From Desulfosporosinus sp. UBA5188 (GTDB taxonomy: Bacteria > Bacillota > Desulfitobacteriia > Desulfitobacteriales > Desulfitobacteriaceae), in assembly GCA_002413075.1 (NCBI GenBank), contig DHWG01000197.1, positions 6,594-14,990 on the forward strand: a stretch of 8,397 nt of DNA. The letters run 5' to 3'. The notes under the pieces are model-generated. The model saw only the letters and a program-made list of their open reading frames with translations. It searched no databases and was not told where the DNA came from. The translations under genes and the position numbers were made by a program. How positions within the stretch are numbered: position 1 is the stretch's first letter; every line of letters begins with the position of its first letter. Shown here piece by piece: positions 1-6,661 of this stretch.

Positions 1-12
1 GAGGTGAATATT

Positions 13-828
13 GTGAAAGCCATCGCGTTTGTCGATTACGAGAACATTTGGACAGGTTTATTAGAGAGGGGTTATGACTTAACACCCCAACAACTGGTAC
101 AGTTTTTACAGATTTATACCACGAAAAACGATATCGACTTATTGGCCATCTATTTATATGCCAACTTTGATCGGGAAGAGTTTTGGCGAACCCAAACGAC
201 GTTTGAAAAGACGAATGTCTTTACCCGTCATGTCTTTGGGAAAAACAATTATTCCAATACGATGCTCCGCCGTAATGCTGCAGATCTAGAATTAATGCTT
301 GAGGCCCAAGAAATATTGCTAACTCGAGCGTTTGCTTTTGACATGTTTTTGTTGCTTACGGGGGACGGAGACTTTCTTTCGCTCCTTAGAAAAGTCCGAG
401 CGTGGGGCAAAGTCGTAAAAGTGATAGGGGTAGCAGGAAGTGTTCATCATGCTCTGCAACCTTATTGTGAAGGAGATGATCTGTTACAGTGGGTTATTGA
501 GCAAAAGCCTCAAACACAGTATTCTCCTGTGCAGGATTTGGAGCAAGGTATTCAGATTCTGGGAACGCTTCAGACTCGCTTGCCCTACGTTGCCTCAACA
601 AAGGCAAGAGCGGCCCTAACAGAGCTTATGGGACGAACTATCTCACAAGTTAAAGAGTTCATTCGGTATACGTTAAAAGAAAATATACTCATTGAGCGGG
701 AACACCCCGATCCAAATCTCAAAATAGGTAAAACAAAAATATATCTTCTTAATCTGGAGAATGCCTTAGTGATAGAGGCGTTAGGGTCTATGCGTGAAGA
801 AGTTTCTCAGCGTCAAAAATTAATCTAG
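13..828 (+). CDS. NYN domain (LabA/DUF88-like, PIN-fold) protein with C-terminal winged-helix-like region
   Basis: Probable metal-dependent RNA-acting PIN-fold protein of the NYN/LabA family, cytoplasmic. The N-terminal strand AIAFVDYENIW carries the first conserved acid (Asp8 from the start used here). The middle acids are Asp91/Glu93 in ADLELMLEAQ, and the signature TGDGDFLSLL supplies Asp118 and Asp120, so the acidic set of the family looks complete. About residues 165-265 form a separate helical region (VKEFIRYTLKENILIERE) that resembles a winged helix or OST-HTH-like nucleic-acid binding module; that part is inference. I chose GTG at 13 because GAGGTG at 1-6 is a well-placed Shine-Dalgarno for it; an in-frame GTG at 4 lies inside that site and would add three residues. 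RNase activity is known for some family members, but the target here is unknown. No clear terminator follows the stop. Confidence 0.85.
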   Translation: MKAIAFVDYENIWTGLLERGYDLTPQQLVQFLQIYTTKNDIDLLAIYLYANFDREEFWRTQTTFEKTNVFTRHVFGKNNYSNTMLRRNAADLELMLEAQEILLTRAFAFDMFLLLTGDGDFLSLLRKVRAWGKVVKVIGVAGSVHHALQPYCEGDDLLQWVIEQKPQTQYSPVQDLEQGIQILGTLQTRLPYVASTKARAALTELMGRTISQVKEFIRYTLKENILIEREHPDPNLKIGKTKIYLLNLENALVIEALGSMREEVSQRQKLI

Positions 829-891
829 GAACTTTAATGATGCATATAAACATGAAAATATGGTAATTATATTGTTTAGACGATGTGGAGA

Positions 892-987
892 TGCGCTTGG
901 GGGAGGGCCTTGAGCGCAATAATATCTAACGCCTGAAATAGTGAGCAATGAATAGATTTCAGGAGATAATACCGTAAAATTGCTCAT
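892..987 (+). other. Candidate structured RNA or operator: hairpin plus interlocked inverted repeats (pseudoknot-compatible)
   Basis: Within the 284-base gap between the NYN gene and groES lie several inverted repeats. TGCGCT (892-897) pairs with AGCGCA (913-918). TATCT (923-927) pairs with AGATA (964-968) and, after a 4-base bulge AACG, CCTGAAAT (932-939) pairs with ATTTCAGG (956-963). TGAGCAAT (942-949), in the loop of that stem, is perfectly complementary to ATTGCTCA (979-986), with one more G-U pair (941/987). These pairings are nested as an H-type pseudoknot, or else are mutually exclusive alternatives. I do not recognise a known riboswitch or ribozyme. The element is upstream of the proposed groESL promoter, so it would need its own promoter or read-through; only a weak TATATT at 868-873 is visible. 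The pairing is seen directly; function is inference. Confidence 0.4.
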
Positions 988-1006
988 ATTTGGAGGTTGT
1001 GGGGGG

Positions 1007-1038
1007 TTGCTTTACAGTGGACCCTTGCATATTATTAT
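1007..1038 (+). promoter_or_regulatory. Probable sigma-A type promoter of groESL
   Basis: Two overlapping readings fit: TTGCTT (1007-1012) with a 17-base spacer to TATTAT (1030-1035), or TTTACA (1011-1016) with a 16-base spacer to TATTAT (1033-1038). Either would start transcription a few bases before the CIRCE operator, which is the usual arrangement, so bound HrcA would block the start region. Confidence 0.55.
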
Positions 1039-1047
1039 AGATATATT

Positions 1048-1076
1048 GTTAGCACTCAATAGAGACGAGTGCTAAC
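1048..1076 (+). promoter_or_regulatory. CIRCE operator (HrcA binding site)
   Basis: TTAGCACTC (1049-1057) and GAGTGCTAA (1067-1075) are separated by exactly nine bases and match the CIRCE consensus at every position; a further G-C pair (1048/1076) extends the repeat. CIRCE is the known operator of the heat-shock repressor HrcA, so groESL is expected to be derepressed by heat or by unfolded protein titrating GroEL. hrcA itself is not in this window. Confidence 0.97.
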
Positions 1077-1112
1077 AAATATTTAATAAAACAATAAGGA
1101 GGAACTTTTTTC

Positions 1113-1397
1113 ATGAACATTAAACCTCTCGCAGACCGAGTGATCATCAAAGCGCTCCCAATGGAAGAAAAAACTAAGAGCGGAATCTACATGCCTGATA
1201 CGGCAAAGGAAAAGCCACAAGAAGGCGAAGTTCTCGCAGTAGGTCCTGGTAAAATGGAAAAAGGTGTTCGTGTAGCACTTGATGTTAAAGTAAACGATCG
1301 CGTGATCTATTCCAAATATGCAGGGACCGAAGTTAAGTTTGATGGAGAAGATTACTTAATCCTGAAAGAAGCAGATATCTTAGCTATTATTGGCTAA
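1113..1397 (+). CDS. groES: Co-chaperonin GroES (Cpn10)
   Basis: The 94-residue product is the normal length for GroES, the heptameric lid that caps GroEL and closes the folding chamber in the cytoplasm. The opening NIKPLADRVIIK is the family signature, the mobile loop is about residues 16-34 (EEKTKSGIYMPDTAKEKP, containing the GroEL-contact triad Ser-Gly-Ile-Tyr), and the C-terminal half holds ILKEADILAII. The start is fixed by AAGGAGG at 1096-1102, ten bases before ATG. The gene sits directly behind CIRCE and 35 bases before groEL, so the two form the usual bicistronic heat-shock operon. Nothing is unusual about it. Confidence 0.98.
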   Translation: MNIKPLADRVIIKALPMEEKTKSGIYMPDTAKEKPQEGEVLAVGPGKMEKGVRVALDVKVNDRVIYSKYAGTEVKFDGEDYLILKEADILAIIG

Positions 1398-1432
1398 TCC
1401 TATAATACTTAAAATTAAGGAGTGGAATTACG

Positions 1433-3082
1433 TTGGCAAAACAAATTATTTTTAATCAAGAAGCTCGTCATGCTTTAGAACGTGGTGTTAATTCACTGGC
1501 TGAGGCTGTTCGTGTAACGCTAGGACCTAAAGGCCGTAATGTCGTCTTGGACAAGAAATTCGGATCTCCTTTGATCACTAATGATGGCGTAACCATCGCT
1601 CGAGACATCGAATTGGAAGATCCCTTTGAGAATATGGGAGCACAACTTGTTAAAGAAGTCGCTACCAAAACAAATGATGTTGCCGGAGATGGCACCACGA
1701 CGGCGACCGTTTTAGCCCAAGCGATCATTCGTGAAGGCCTTAAGAACGTTGCGGCTGGTGCAAATCCTATGGGCATTAAACGTGGAATTGAGAAAGCGGT
1801 CGAGGCTGTCGTGGCGGATATTAAAGCGAATGCCAAACTCGTCAAGACGAGCGAAGCCATTGCTCAAGTTGCTTCAATCTCTGCTAGCGATAAAAACATC
1901 GGTGACCTCATTGCTCAGGCCATGGAAAAAGTCGGTAAAGACGGCGTTATCACGGTTGAAGAAGCTAAAGGGATGACAACGGAACTTGAAGTGGTTGAAG
2001 GCATGCAATTTGACCGCGGCTATATTTCAGCGTATATGATTACCGATACAGAAAAAATGGAATCAATTCTTAATGATCCATACATTCTGATTACTGATAA
2101 AAAGATCAGTGCCATCCAAGACGTTCTACCTATTCTTGAAAAAGTAGTACAAGCTGGTCGTCAACTGATGATCATTGCCGAAGACATCGACGGGGAAGCC
2201 CTAGCAACTCTCGTTGTGAATAAGCTTCGCGGTACGTTCGTCTGTGTTGGGGTTAAAGCACCAGGTTTTGGCGATCGTCGCAAAGCCATGCTCGAAGACA
2301 TTGCTGTACTGACAGGCGGAACAGTGATCACAGAAGACCTCGGCTTAAAGCTGGAAAATACAACCGTAGAAATGCTCGGACGTGCTCGTCAAGTCCGTGT
2401 CACTAAAGAAGAAACCACGCTGATCGAAGGTTCTGGTAACGCCGAAAATATTAAAGCACGTGTTGAAGCGATTAAACGACAAGTTGAAGAAACGACGTCT
2501 GACTTTGATCGCGAGAAGCTCCAAGAACGTCTTGCTAAACTATCTGGTGGTGTTGCGGTCATTCAAGTCGGTGCAGCCACTGAAACAGAAATGAAGGAGA
2601 AGAAACTCCGAATTGAAGATGCTTTGGCGGCTACCCGCGCTGCTGTCGAAGAAGGCATTGTTTCCGGTGGAGGGACAGCTCTGATTGATGCCCTTCAATC
2701 CTTGGATGCTCTTAAATTAGTTGGGGACGAGAAAACCGGCGTGAATATCATTCGTCGTGCTCTTGAAGAGCCTCTTCGTCAAATCGCTAACAACGCTGGT
2801 CATGAAGGTTCGGTTGTCGTTGAGAAAGTTCATAGCTCCAAAAGAGGTACTGGCTTCAATGCAATCACTTTAGTGTATGAAGACATGATTGCTGCTGGTA
2901 TCGTTGACCCAGCGAAAGTTACACGTTCAGCGCTGCAAAATGCAGCTTCTATTGCGGCTATGCTACTGACCACCGAGTGCTTAATCTCAGACATTCCGTC
3001 TAAGGATGGCGGAGCAGCTGGAATGGGCGGAGCAGCTGGAATGGGCGGCATGGGTGGTATGGGCGGCATGGGCGGAATGTAA
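1433..3082 (+). CDS. groEL: Chaperonin GroEL (Cpn60)
   Basis: The 549-residue subunit belongs to the tetradecameric ATP-driven chaperonin that works with GroES. The ATP-site motif GDGTTTATVLAQ contains Asp86, and Asp396 in the RIEDALAATRAAVEEG segment is the probable counterpart of the E. coli catalytic Asp398. The equatorial, intermediate and apical domains are all collinear with the family, and GGGTAL follows normally. Translation begins at a TTG (1433), supported by AAGGAG at 1417-1422 and by the conserved start MAKQIIF. The end is a Gly-Gly-Met rich tail built from two kinds of repeat (see the separate entry). A good intrinsic terminator follows 51 bases after the stop, so groES-groEL form a self-contained operon. 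It looks like a full, functional housekeeping copy. Confidence 0.98.
   Translation: MAKQIIFNQEARHALERGVNSLAEAVRVTLGPKGRNVVLDKKFGSPLITNDGVTIARDIELEDPFENMGAQLVKEVATKTNDVAGDGTTTATVLAQAIIREGLKNVAAGANPMGIKRGIEKAVEAVVADIKANAKLVKTSEAIAQVASISASDKNIGDLIAQAMEKVGKDGVITVEEAKGMTTELEVVEGMQFDRGYISAYMITDTEKMESILNDPYILITDKKISAIQDVLPILEKVVQAGRQLMIIAEDIDGEALATLVVNKLRGTFVCVGVKAPGFGDRRKAMLEDIAVLTGGTVITEDLGLKLENTTVEMLGRARQVRVTKEETTLIEGSGNAENIKARVEAIKRQVEETTSDFDREKLQERLAKLSGGVAVIQVGAATETEMKEKKLRIEDALAATRAAVEEGIVSGGGTALIDALQSLDALKLVGDEKTGVNIIRRALEEPLRQIANNAGHEGSVVVEKVHSSKRGTGFNAITLVYEDMIAAGIVDPAKVTRSALQNAASIAAMLLTTECLISDIPSKDGGAAGMGGAAGMGGMGGMGGMGGM
3008..3079 (+). repeat. Tandem repeats encoding the GroEL Gly/Ala/Met tail
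   Basis: Two perfect 18-bp copies (3008-3025 and 3026-3043) encode Gly-Gly-Ala-Ala-Gly-Met twice. Four 9-bp units (3044-3079) then encode Gly-Gly-Met four times, with slight third-position variation. GGM tails are usual in GroEL and line the chamber floor; the AAGM hexapeptide duplication probably arose by slippage. Confidence 0.9.
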
Positions 3083-3133
3083 GATTGCCGCCCTGAACAC
3101 AAAATGCTAAGATGCAACCATGAAACTTAATAT

Positions 3134-3178
3134 AGAGGCTTCTCATTAATTCGCTGAATTACTGGGAAGCCTCTTTCT
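3134..3178 (+). terminator. Intrinsic terminator of groESL
   Basis: A 12-pair stem (3134-3145 with 3163-3174, one G-U) is followed, after a single mismatch, by a second 6-pair stem TAATTC/GAATTA (3147-3152 with 3156-3161) closed by a GCT triloop. The descending arm ends in CCTCT and runs into TTTCTT. It separates groESL from the dlt cluster. Confidence 0.9.
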
Positions 3179-3279
3179 TGGTCGTAATCTATATACATCA
3201 GAGAATTTGTCGGGCGATTAGCTGACGGAGAGGATTTCGATAGCTATGGGTAGAATTCTCATAGAGAAGACATTTCTGC

Positions 3280-3349
3280 TTTTGGAAGATACTACGGTTA
3301 AAGTGTGAACCCACCGTAGTACAGGATCAACGGCGTTTTGGAAGAGACT
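3280..3349 (+). promoter_or_regulatory. dlt leader: inverted repeat flanked by direct repeats
   Basis: The 291-base gap between groEL and dltC holds the terminator and then this leader. TACTACGGT (3290-3298) and ACCGTAGTA (3313-3321) are a perfect 9-bp inverted repeat with a 14-base loop. It is bracketed by TTTTGGAAGATACT (3280-3293) and TTTTGGAAGAGACT (3336-3349), which agree at 13 of 14 positions. The hairpin has no T-run, so it is not a plain terminator. It may be an operator for the dlt cluster or an mRNA structure. I find no convincing -35/-10 pair in 3180-3280; TAGAAT at 3251-3256 is the best -10-like hexamer but lacks a partner. Confidence 0.4.
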
Positions 3350-3373
3350 CAGATTTAAAGAGGAGGAACAGAC

Positions 3374-3613
3374 GTGGTCAGAGAGAAAATCCTCGATATT
3401 CTATCCGATATCTGCGGCACGGATGAAATAAAACGGAACCCGGATCTAGAATTGTTCAAGAGCGGATGGCTCGATTCCTTTGGAATCATTGAATTATTTG
3501 TGGCGATTCACGAGCAGCTCAACATTGAAGTGGCTCCAACGGAAATGGAACGTGAGGAATGGGAAACCGCCAATAAGATTATTGCCTACTTGGAGGTGTG
3601 TAGATCTTCATGA
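3374..3613 (+). CDS. dltC: D-alanyl carrier protein DltC
   Basis: The 79-residue acyl-carrier-like protein carries D-alanine as a thioester on a phosphopantetheine arm, receiving it from DltA and delivering it to the membrane DltB complex. The attachment serine is Ser35 in GWLDSFGIIEL, matching the DSF/DSM context typical of DltC; the length fits the usual 78-81. The start is GTG, chosen for AGGAGG at 3361-3366, seven bases ahead. The stop overlaps the dltX start as ATGA. It is the first gene of the cluster here, whereas in the best-known Bacillus, Staphylococcus and Streptococcus operons dltC comes after dltB. The small product, the Ser motif and the neighbours together make the assignment secure. 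Confidence 0.93.
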   Translation: MVREKILDILSDICGTDEIKRNPDLELFKSGWLDSFGIIELFVAIHEQLNIEVAPTEMEREEWETANKIIAYLEVCRSS

Positions 3614-3780
3614 TCACTCGTTGGATCGCTTATATGACAAAGGGGCCTAAGCAATGGAACCCTACCTTAATTTGGTTGGGACGAGTTTGCTATTATTACT
3701 TCATCCTGCTGGGCTTGTTTATTCTCTATTATGTACAAAAGCAGCAAACAGCGACTCCGTTCATTTATAATAAATTTTAG
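3610..3780 (+). CDS. dltX: DltX microprotein, teichoic acid D-alanylation
   Basis: This 56-residue membrane microprotein has one hydrophobic segment (about residues 19-42, with YYYFILLGLFILYY) and a short C-terminal tail ending FIYNKF. That tail fits the FxYxxF motif of DltX (DUF3687), in which published work places the tyrosine as a D-alanyl acceptor handled by DltB; here it would be Tyr53. The N-terminal part is charged and aromatic (MITRWIAYMTKGPKQWN), presumably cytoplasmic. The ATG overlaps the dltC stop as ATGA, and GGAGGTG at 3592-3598 is its ribosome site. dltX usually heads the operon just before dltA; here it also precedes dltA directly but follows dltC. It is short enough to be missed by many annotation cut-offs. 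Confidence 0.88.
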   Translation: MITRWIAYMTKGPKQWNPTLIWLGRVCYYYFILLGLFILYYVQKQQTATPFIYNKF

Positions 3781-3800
3781 GCAATGGGGAAGGGTATTTT

Positions 3801-5393
3801 ATGCTTAGTGAGAAAATTCATGCTTGGGCCCTGAAATGTCCCGAACGGGTGGCACATCGTCACGGGAATGATCAATTAACCTATGCTGCCCTAGAATTTG
3901 GGTCTAATTCTGCGGCACTTTGGCTTTATGAACTGAGCCTTGCAAAGGGGATAACCCGCCAAACCCCGGTGGTCGTGTACGGACATAAGGAAAATGAGAT
4001 GTTGGTCTTATTTATTGGATGTATTAAAGTAGGCCATCCCTACATACCCGTAGATTCGTCCGTACCGCCCGAGCGTCTTAGGCAAATCATTAAGGCTTCC
4101 GGGGCAAGGGTCGTTCTTTCTCCGCAGCTCATTCCTGAAGGAATTGCTGGTACCGGCGTCATCATAGAAGAAATGATGTCACTAGCTGGGCAAGACAGTC
4201 TTCTAAATGGAGATCGGTTAGAGGTTCCACCCTCCACTTGGCAGGTGACACTTGATGAGGTGTACTACATAATTTATACTTCCGGTAGTACCGGTGTACC
4301 CAAGGGGGTTCAGCTTACTCTGAGGGCCTTAGAAAGTTTTCTCAACTGGGTTAACTCGGAATACCTTCCCAACGAACACGAGGTCTTTCTCAATCAAGCT
4401 CCGTTTTCTTTTGACCTATCGGTGATGGATGTATATATGTCTTTAAGCACAGGGGGGACCCTTTGGAGTGTGGACAAGGACCAAATTGCGAATCCCAAAG
4501 AGCTCTTTGCCTCCTTAGGTGCTTCTGAAATCAGCTATTGGGTATCAACACCTTCGTTTGCCGAAGTTTGCTTGATGGACCCCAGTTTTAAGGCCACCCT
4601 CCTGCCACAGCTCAAGCGGTTTCTTTTCTGCGGGGAAATTCTTACACATGATTGTGCGACCAAGCTTACACAGCGATTTCCACGAGCCACCGTGGAAAAC
4701 CTTTATGGACCGACAGAGGCGACCGTGGCGGTCACCACCTTGACGATCACTCCGGACATACTAAGCGCGTTTAATCCACTACCAGTAGGCAGGGTTAAAC
4801 CGGATGCTATGGTCCTGATAATGGATGCCGATCAACTCACCGCAGAAATTGCCTCTGGAAAAGGGATCCTGCCCCACAGACCAGAGGTGCTGGCAGAGGG
4901 AAAGACGGGGGAGCTAATTATTGCAGGCCCCAATGTTAGTGTGGGTTACCTCAACAATCCGGAGCAAACGGCGAAGGCTTTTTTTAATTGGCAAGAATGT
5001 GGCGTGACATGGAAGGCCTACCGCACGGGGGATGCCGGGCTTTTTAAGGAGGGGCTCCTCTTCTACCAAGGCAGGTTGGACTTTCAGATTAAACTCCACG
5101 GTTACCGGATCGAACTCGGTGAAATCGAGGAGAATCTCAGACGTCTCCCTAGGGTCGAAAATGCTGTGGTTTTACCCATTGAGCGCCGGGGCAAAATAGA
5201 GTATTTGCAGGCCTTCATCGTGGCGGGTAAGCCTGTGCGTGATGAATTCAAGGCAGTTCTCGACCTGAAGGAGGCTTTACGTGAACACTTGCCGGAGTAT
5301 ATGATCCCACGTCGCTTTAGATTCTTGGAGAAAATGCCGATGACCTCGAACGGTAAGGTCGATCGCCGTGCGTTATTAGGAGGGTTATCATGA
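3801..5393 (+). CDS. dltA: D-alanine--DltC ligase (D-alanine activating enzyme) DltA
   Basis: Adenylate-forming enzyme that activates D-alanine with ATP and loads it on DltC in the cytoplasm. Core motifs appear in order: YTSGSTGVPKG (residues 159-169), NLYGPTEATVAVT, YRTGDAGLF, GRLDFQIKLHGYRIELGEIE and SNGKVDRRAL near the end with the catalytic Lys519. Cys277 in FLFCGE corresponds to the cysteine that favours D-alanine in characterised DltA. At 530 residues it is somewhat longer than the usual 500-512; the surplus seems to lie around residues 344-366, between the A5 region and GKTGELIIAGP, and is a plausible surface-loop insertion (estimated from memory of the family). A GGGAAGGG-type ribosome site precedes ATG. 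Its stop overlaps the dltB start as ATGA, implying translational coupling. Confidence 0.96.
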   Translation: MLSEKIHAWALKCPERVAHRHGNDQLTYAALEFGSNSAALWLYELSLAKGITRQTPVVVYGHKENEMLVLFIGCIKVGHPYIPVDSSVPPERLRQIIKASGARVVLSPQLIPEGIAGTGVIIEEMMSLAGQDSLLNGDRLEVPPSTWQVTLDEVYYIIYTSGSTGVPKGVQLTLRALESFLNWVNSEYLPNEHEVFLNQAPFSFDLSVMDVYMSLSTGGTLWSVDKDQIANPKELFASLGASEISYWVSTPSFAEVCLMDPSFKATLLPQLKRFLFCGEILTHDCATKLTQRFPRATVENLYGPTEATVAVTTLTITPDILSAFNPLPVGRVKPDAMVLIMDADQLTAEIASGKGILPHRPEVLAEGKTGELIIAGPNVSVGYLNNPEQTAKAFFNWQECGVTWKAYRTGDAGLFKEGLLFYQGRLDFQIKLHGYRIELGEIEENLRRLPRVENAVVLPIERRGKIEYLQAFIVAGKPVRDEFKAVLDLKEALREHLPEYMIPRRFRFLEKMPMTSNGKVDRRALLGGLS

Positions 5394-6562
5394 CGCCTTA
5401 CGAGAGTTCTTCATTCTTTTTATATTTATTCATTCCACTGATTCCTGCTGTTTTGCTGGGAATCTTGGGAGCTTCAGGCAGAGTACGGGCCGTATGGATC
5501 TTAATTTCCACGTTGGGGATGATTTTCTTGATCGCACGTCCTCTGAGCGTGCTTTATCAGATCGTCGGTTATCTCGTGTATGAATGGCTCCTAGTTCGTC
5601 TTTACTTGGCCTACCGGACGAGCATTCTGGGGAAAAATAGGGCCAATGTGTTTTATTTGATGCTAGCTTTATCGATTCTTCCGCTGGTGGTGGTTAAATT
5701 AAACCCCAGCTTCATAGCCCTGGGTTTCTGGCATACTGTGATTGGTTTTATAGGGATCTCTTATTTAACCTTTCGAGCGGTGGGTATCCTTATGGAAATA
5801 CGCGATGGTTTAATCAAAGACGTCCAATTACTTGATTTCATCAGCTTTATTCTCTTTTTCCCCACCCTAGCCGCTGGTCCGATTGACCGTTACCGGCGTT
5901 TCCTCGTGGATCTCTATAAGCCCCTCACCCGACAGGAATATGGGGACCTAGCAATCCAGGGAATAGACCATATTTTCCGTGGCCTACTTTATAAATTTAT
6001 CGTTGCCTATCTGATTAATAGGTATTGGCTTGAGCCGCTGAACCATACCTTTGGATGGCTACCAACGCTTGAATACATGTATGTTTATAGCTTATATCTC
6101 TTCTTTGACTTTGCAGGGTACAGCGCGTTTGCCATCGGTGTCAGCTATTTGTTAGGCATTAAAACACCCGAGAACTTTGACAAACCGTTTATCTCGAAAA
6201 ATATTCAGGAGTTTTGGAATCGCTGGCATATCTCACTCTCATTTTGGTTTCGAGATTTCATCTATATGCGCTTTGTTCTCGATTCAGCCAAGAAAAAGCG
6301 CTTTATCAATCGATATACGGCTCCCTACGTGGGTTACTTCTTGCTGTTCGGCATCATGGGAGCCTGGCATGGCCTACAGCTTTGTTATCTTCTCTATGGG
6401 TTATATCACGCGGGACTGATGATTGGCTTTAATTATTTGGACCGCTTGAACAGAACCTGGAAGTTCTGGGGGAGAGGACCCTTCTGGGATGGACTGGCGA
6501 TTGTCGTTAACCTCCACTTTATCTTCTTTGGCTTTCTTATCTTTTCGGGTCGCTTAATTTAG
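5390..6562 (+). CDS. dltB: MBOAT-family D-alanyl transfer protein DltB
   Basis: The 390-residue polytopic membrane protein of the MBOAT (membrane-bound O-acyltransferase) family takes D-alanine from DltC on the inside and passes it outward, with DltX as partner. About ten hydrophobic segments are visible, beginning near residue 8. The conserved FWNRWHISLSFWFRDFIY segment contains His280, and the MBOAT catalytic histidine is His327 in MGAWHGLQ, both at the expected spacing. The length is close to the family's roughly 395-415. AGGAGGG at 5378-5384 is its ribosome site and the ATG overlaps the dltA stop. No dltD follows, although the usual order places dltC and dltD behind dltB. Nothing suggests inactivation. 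Confidence 0.95.
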   Translation: MTPYESSSFFLYLFIPLIPAVLLGILGASGRVRAVWILISTLGMIFLIARPLSVLYQIVGYLVYEWLLVRLYLAYRTSILGKNRANVFYLMLALSILPLVVVKLNPSFIALGFWHTVIGFIGISYLTFRAVGILMEIRDGLIKDVQLLDFISFILFFPTLAAGPIDRYRRFLVDLYKPLTRQEYGDLAIQGIDHIFRGLLYKFIVAYLINRYWLEPLNHTFGWLPTLEYMYVYSLYLFFDFAGYSAFAIGVSYLLGIKTPENFDKPFISKNIQEFWNRWHISLSFWFRDFIYMRFVLDSAKKKRFINRYTAPYVGYFLLFGIMGAWHGLQLCYLLYGLYHAGLMIGFNYLDRLNRTWKFWGRGPFWDGLAIVVNLHFIFFGFLIFSGRLI

Positions 6563-6583
6563 ACTCCCACTACAAGTAGGAGT
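6563..6583 (+). other. Short inverted repeat just after dltB stop
   Basis: ACTCC (6563-6567) pairs with GGAGT (6579-6583); a mismatch and an inner ACT/AGT stem with an ACA triloop lie between them. The following bases are GGTACCCC, not a T-run, so I do not call it a terminator. An alternative CCACT/AGTGG pairing overlaps it. It may be an mRNA stability or processing hairpin. Confidence 0.35.
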
Positions 6584-6661
6584 GGTACCCCGTTAGAAAA
6601 ACAACTTTGAGTACAAGAAGTGGAATAGGTGGGACTAATTGTACATATTGTAGGGTAAGAA

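Noticed and set aside
992..1039. Tiny reading frame after TTTGGAGG starting at the GTG at 999 (about 13 codons).
   Set aside because: The ribosome site would be only two bases from the start, and the frame overlaps the groESL promoter elements.
1468..1860. 130-codon open frame on the minus strand inside groEL.
   Set aside because: It is an antisense shadow of the strongly conserved groEL coding sequence, with low-complexity composition and no ribosome site.
3222..3256. CTGACG (3222-3227) and TAGAAT (3251-3256) as a dlt promoter.
   Set aside because: The spacer is 23 bases, too long for a sigma-A promoter, so the dlt promoter remains unassigned.
6579..6592. GGAGTGGTACCCCG after dltB resembles the T-box antiterminator motif AGGGTGGNACCGCG.
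   Set aside because: There is no room for a T-box stem I, specifier loop or AG-box (the upstream bases are dltB coding), and no terminator follows at the right distance.
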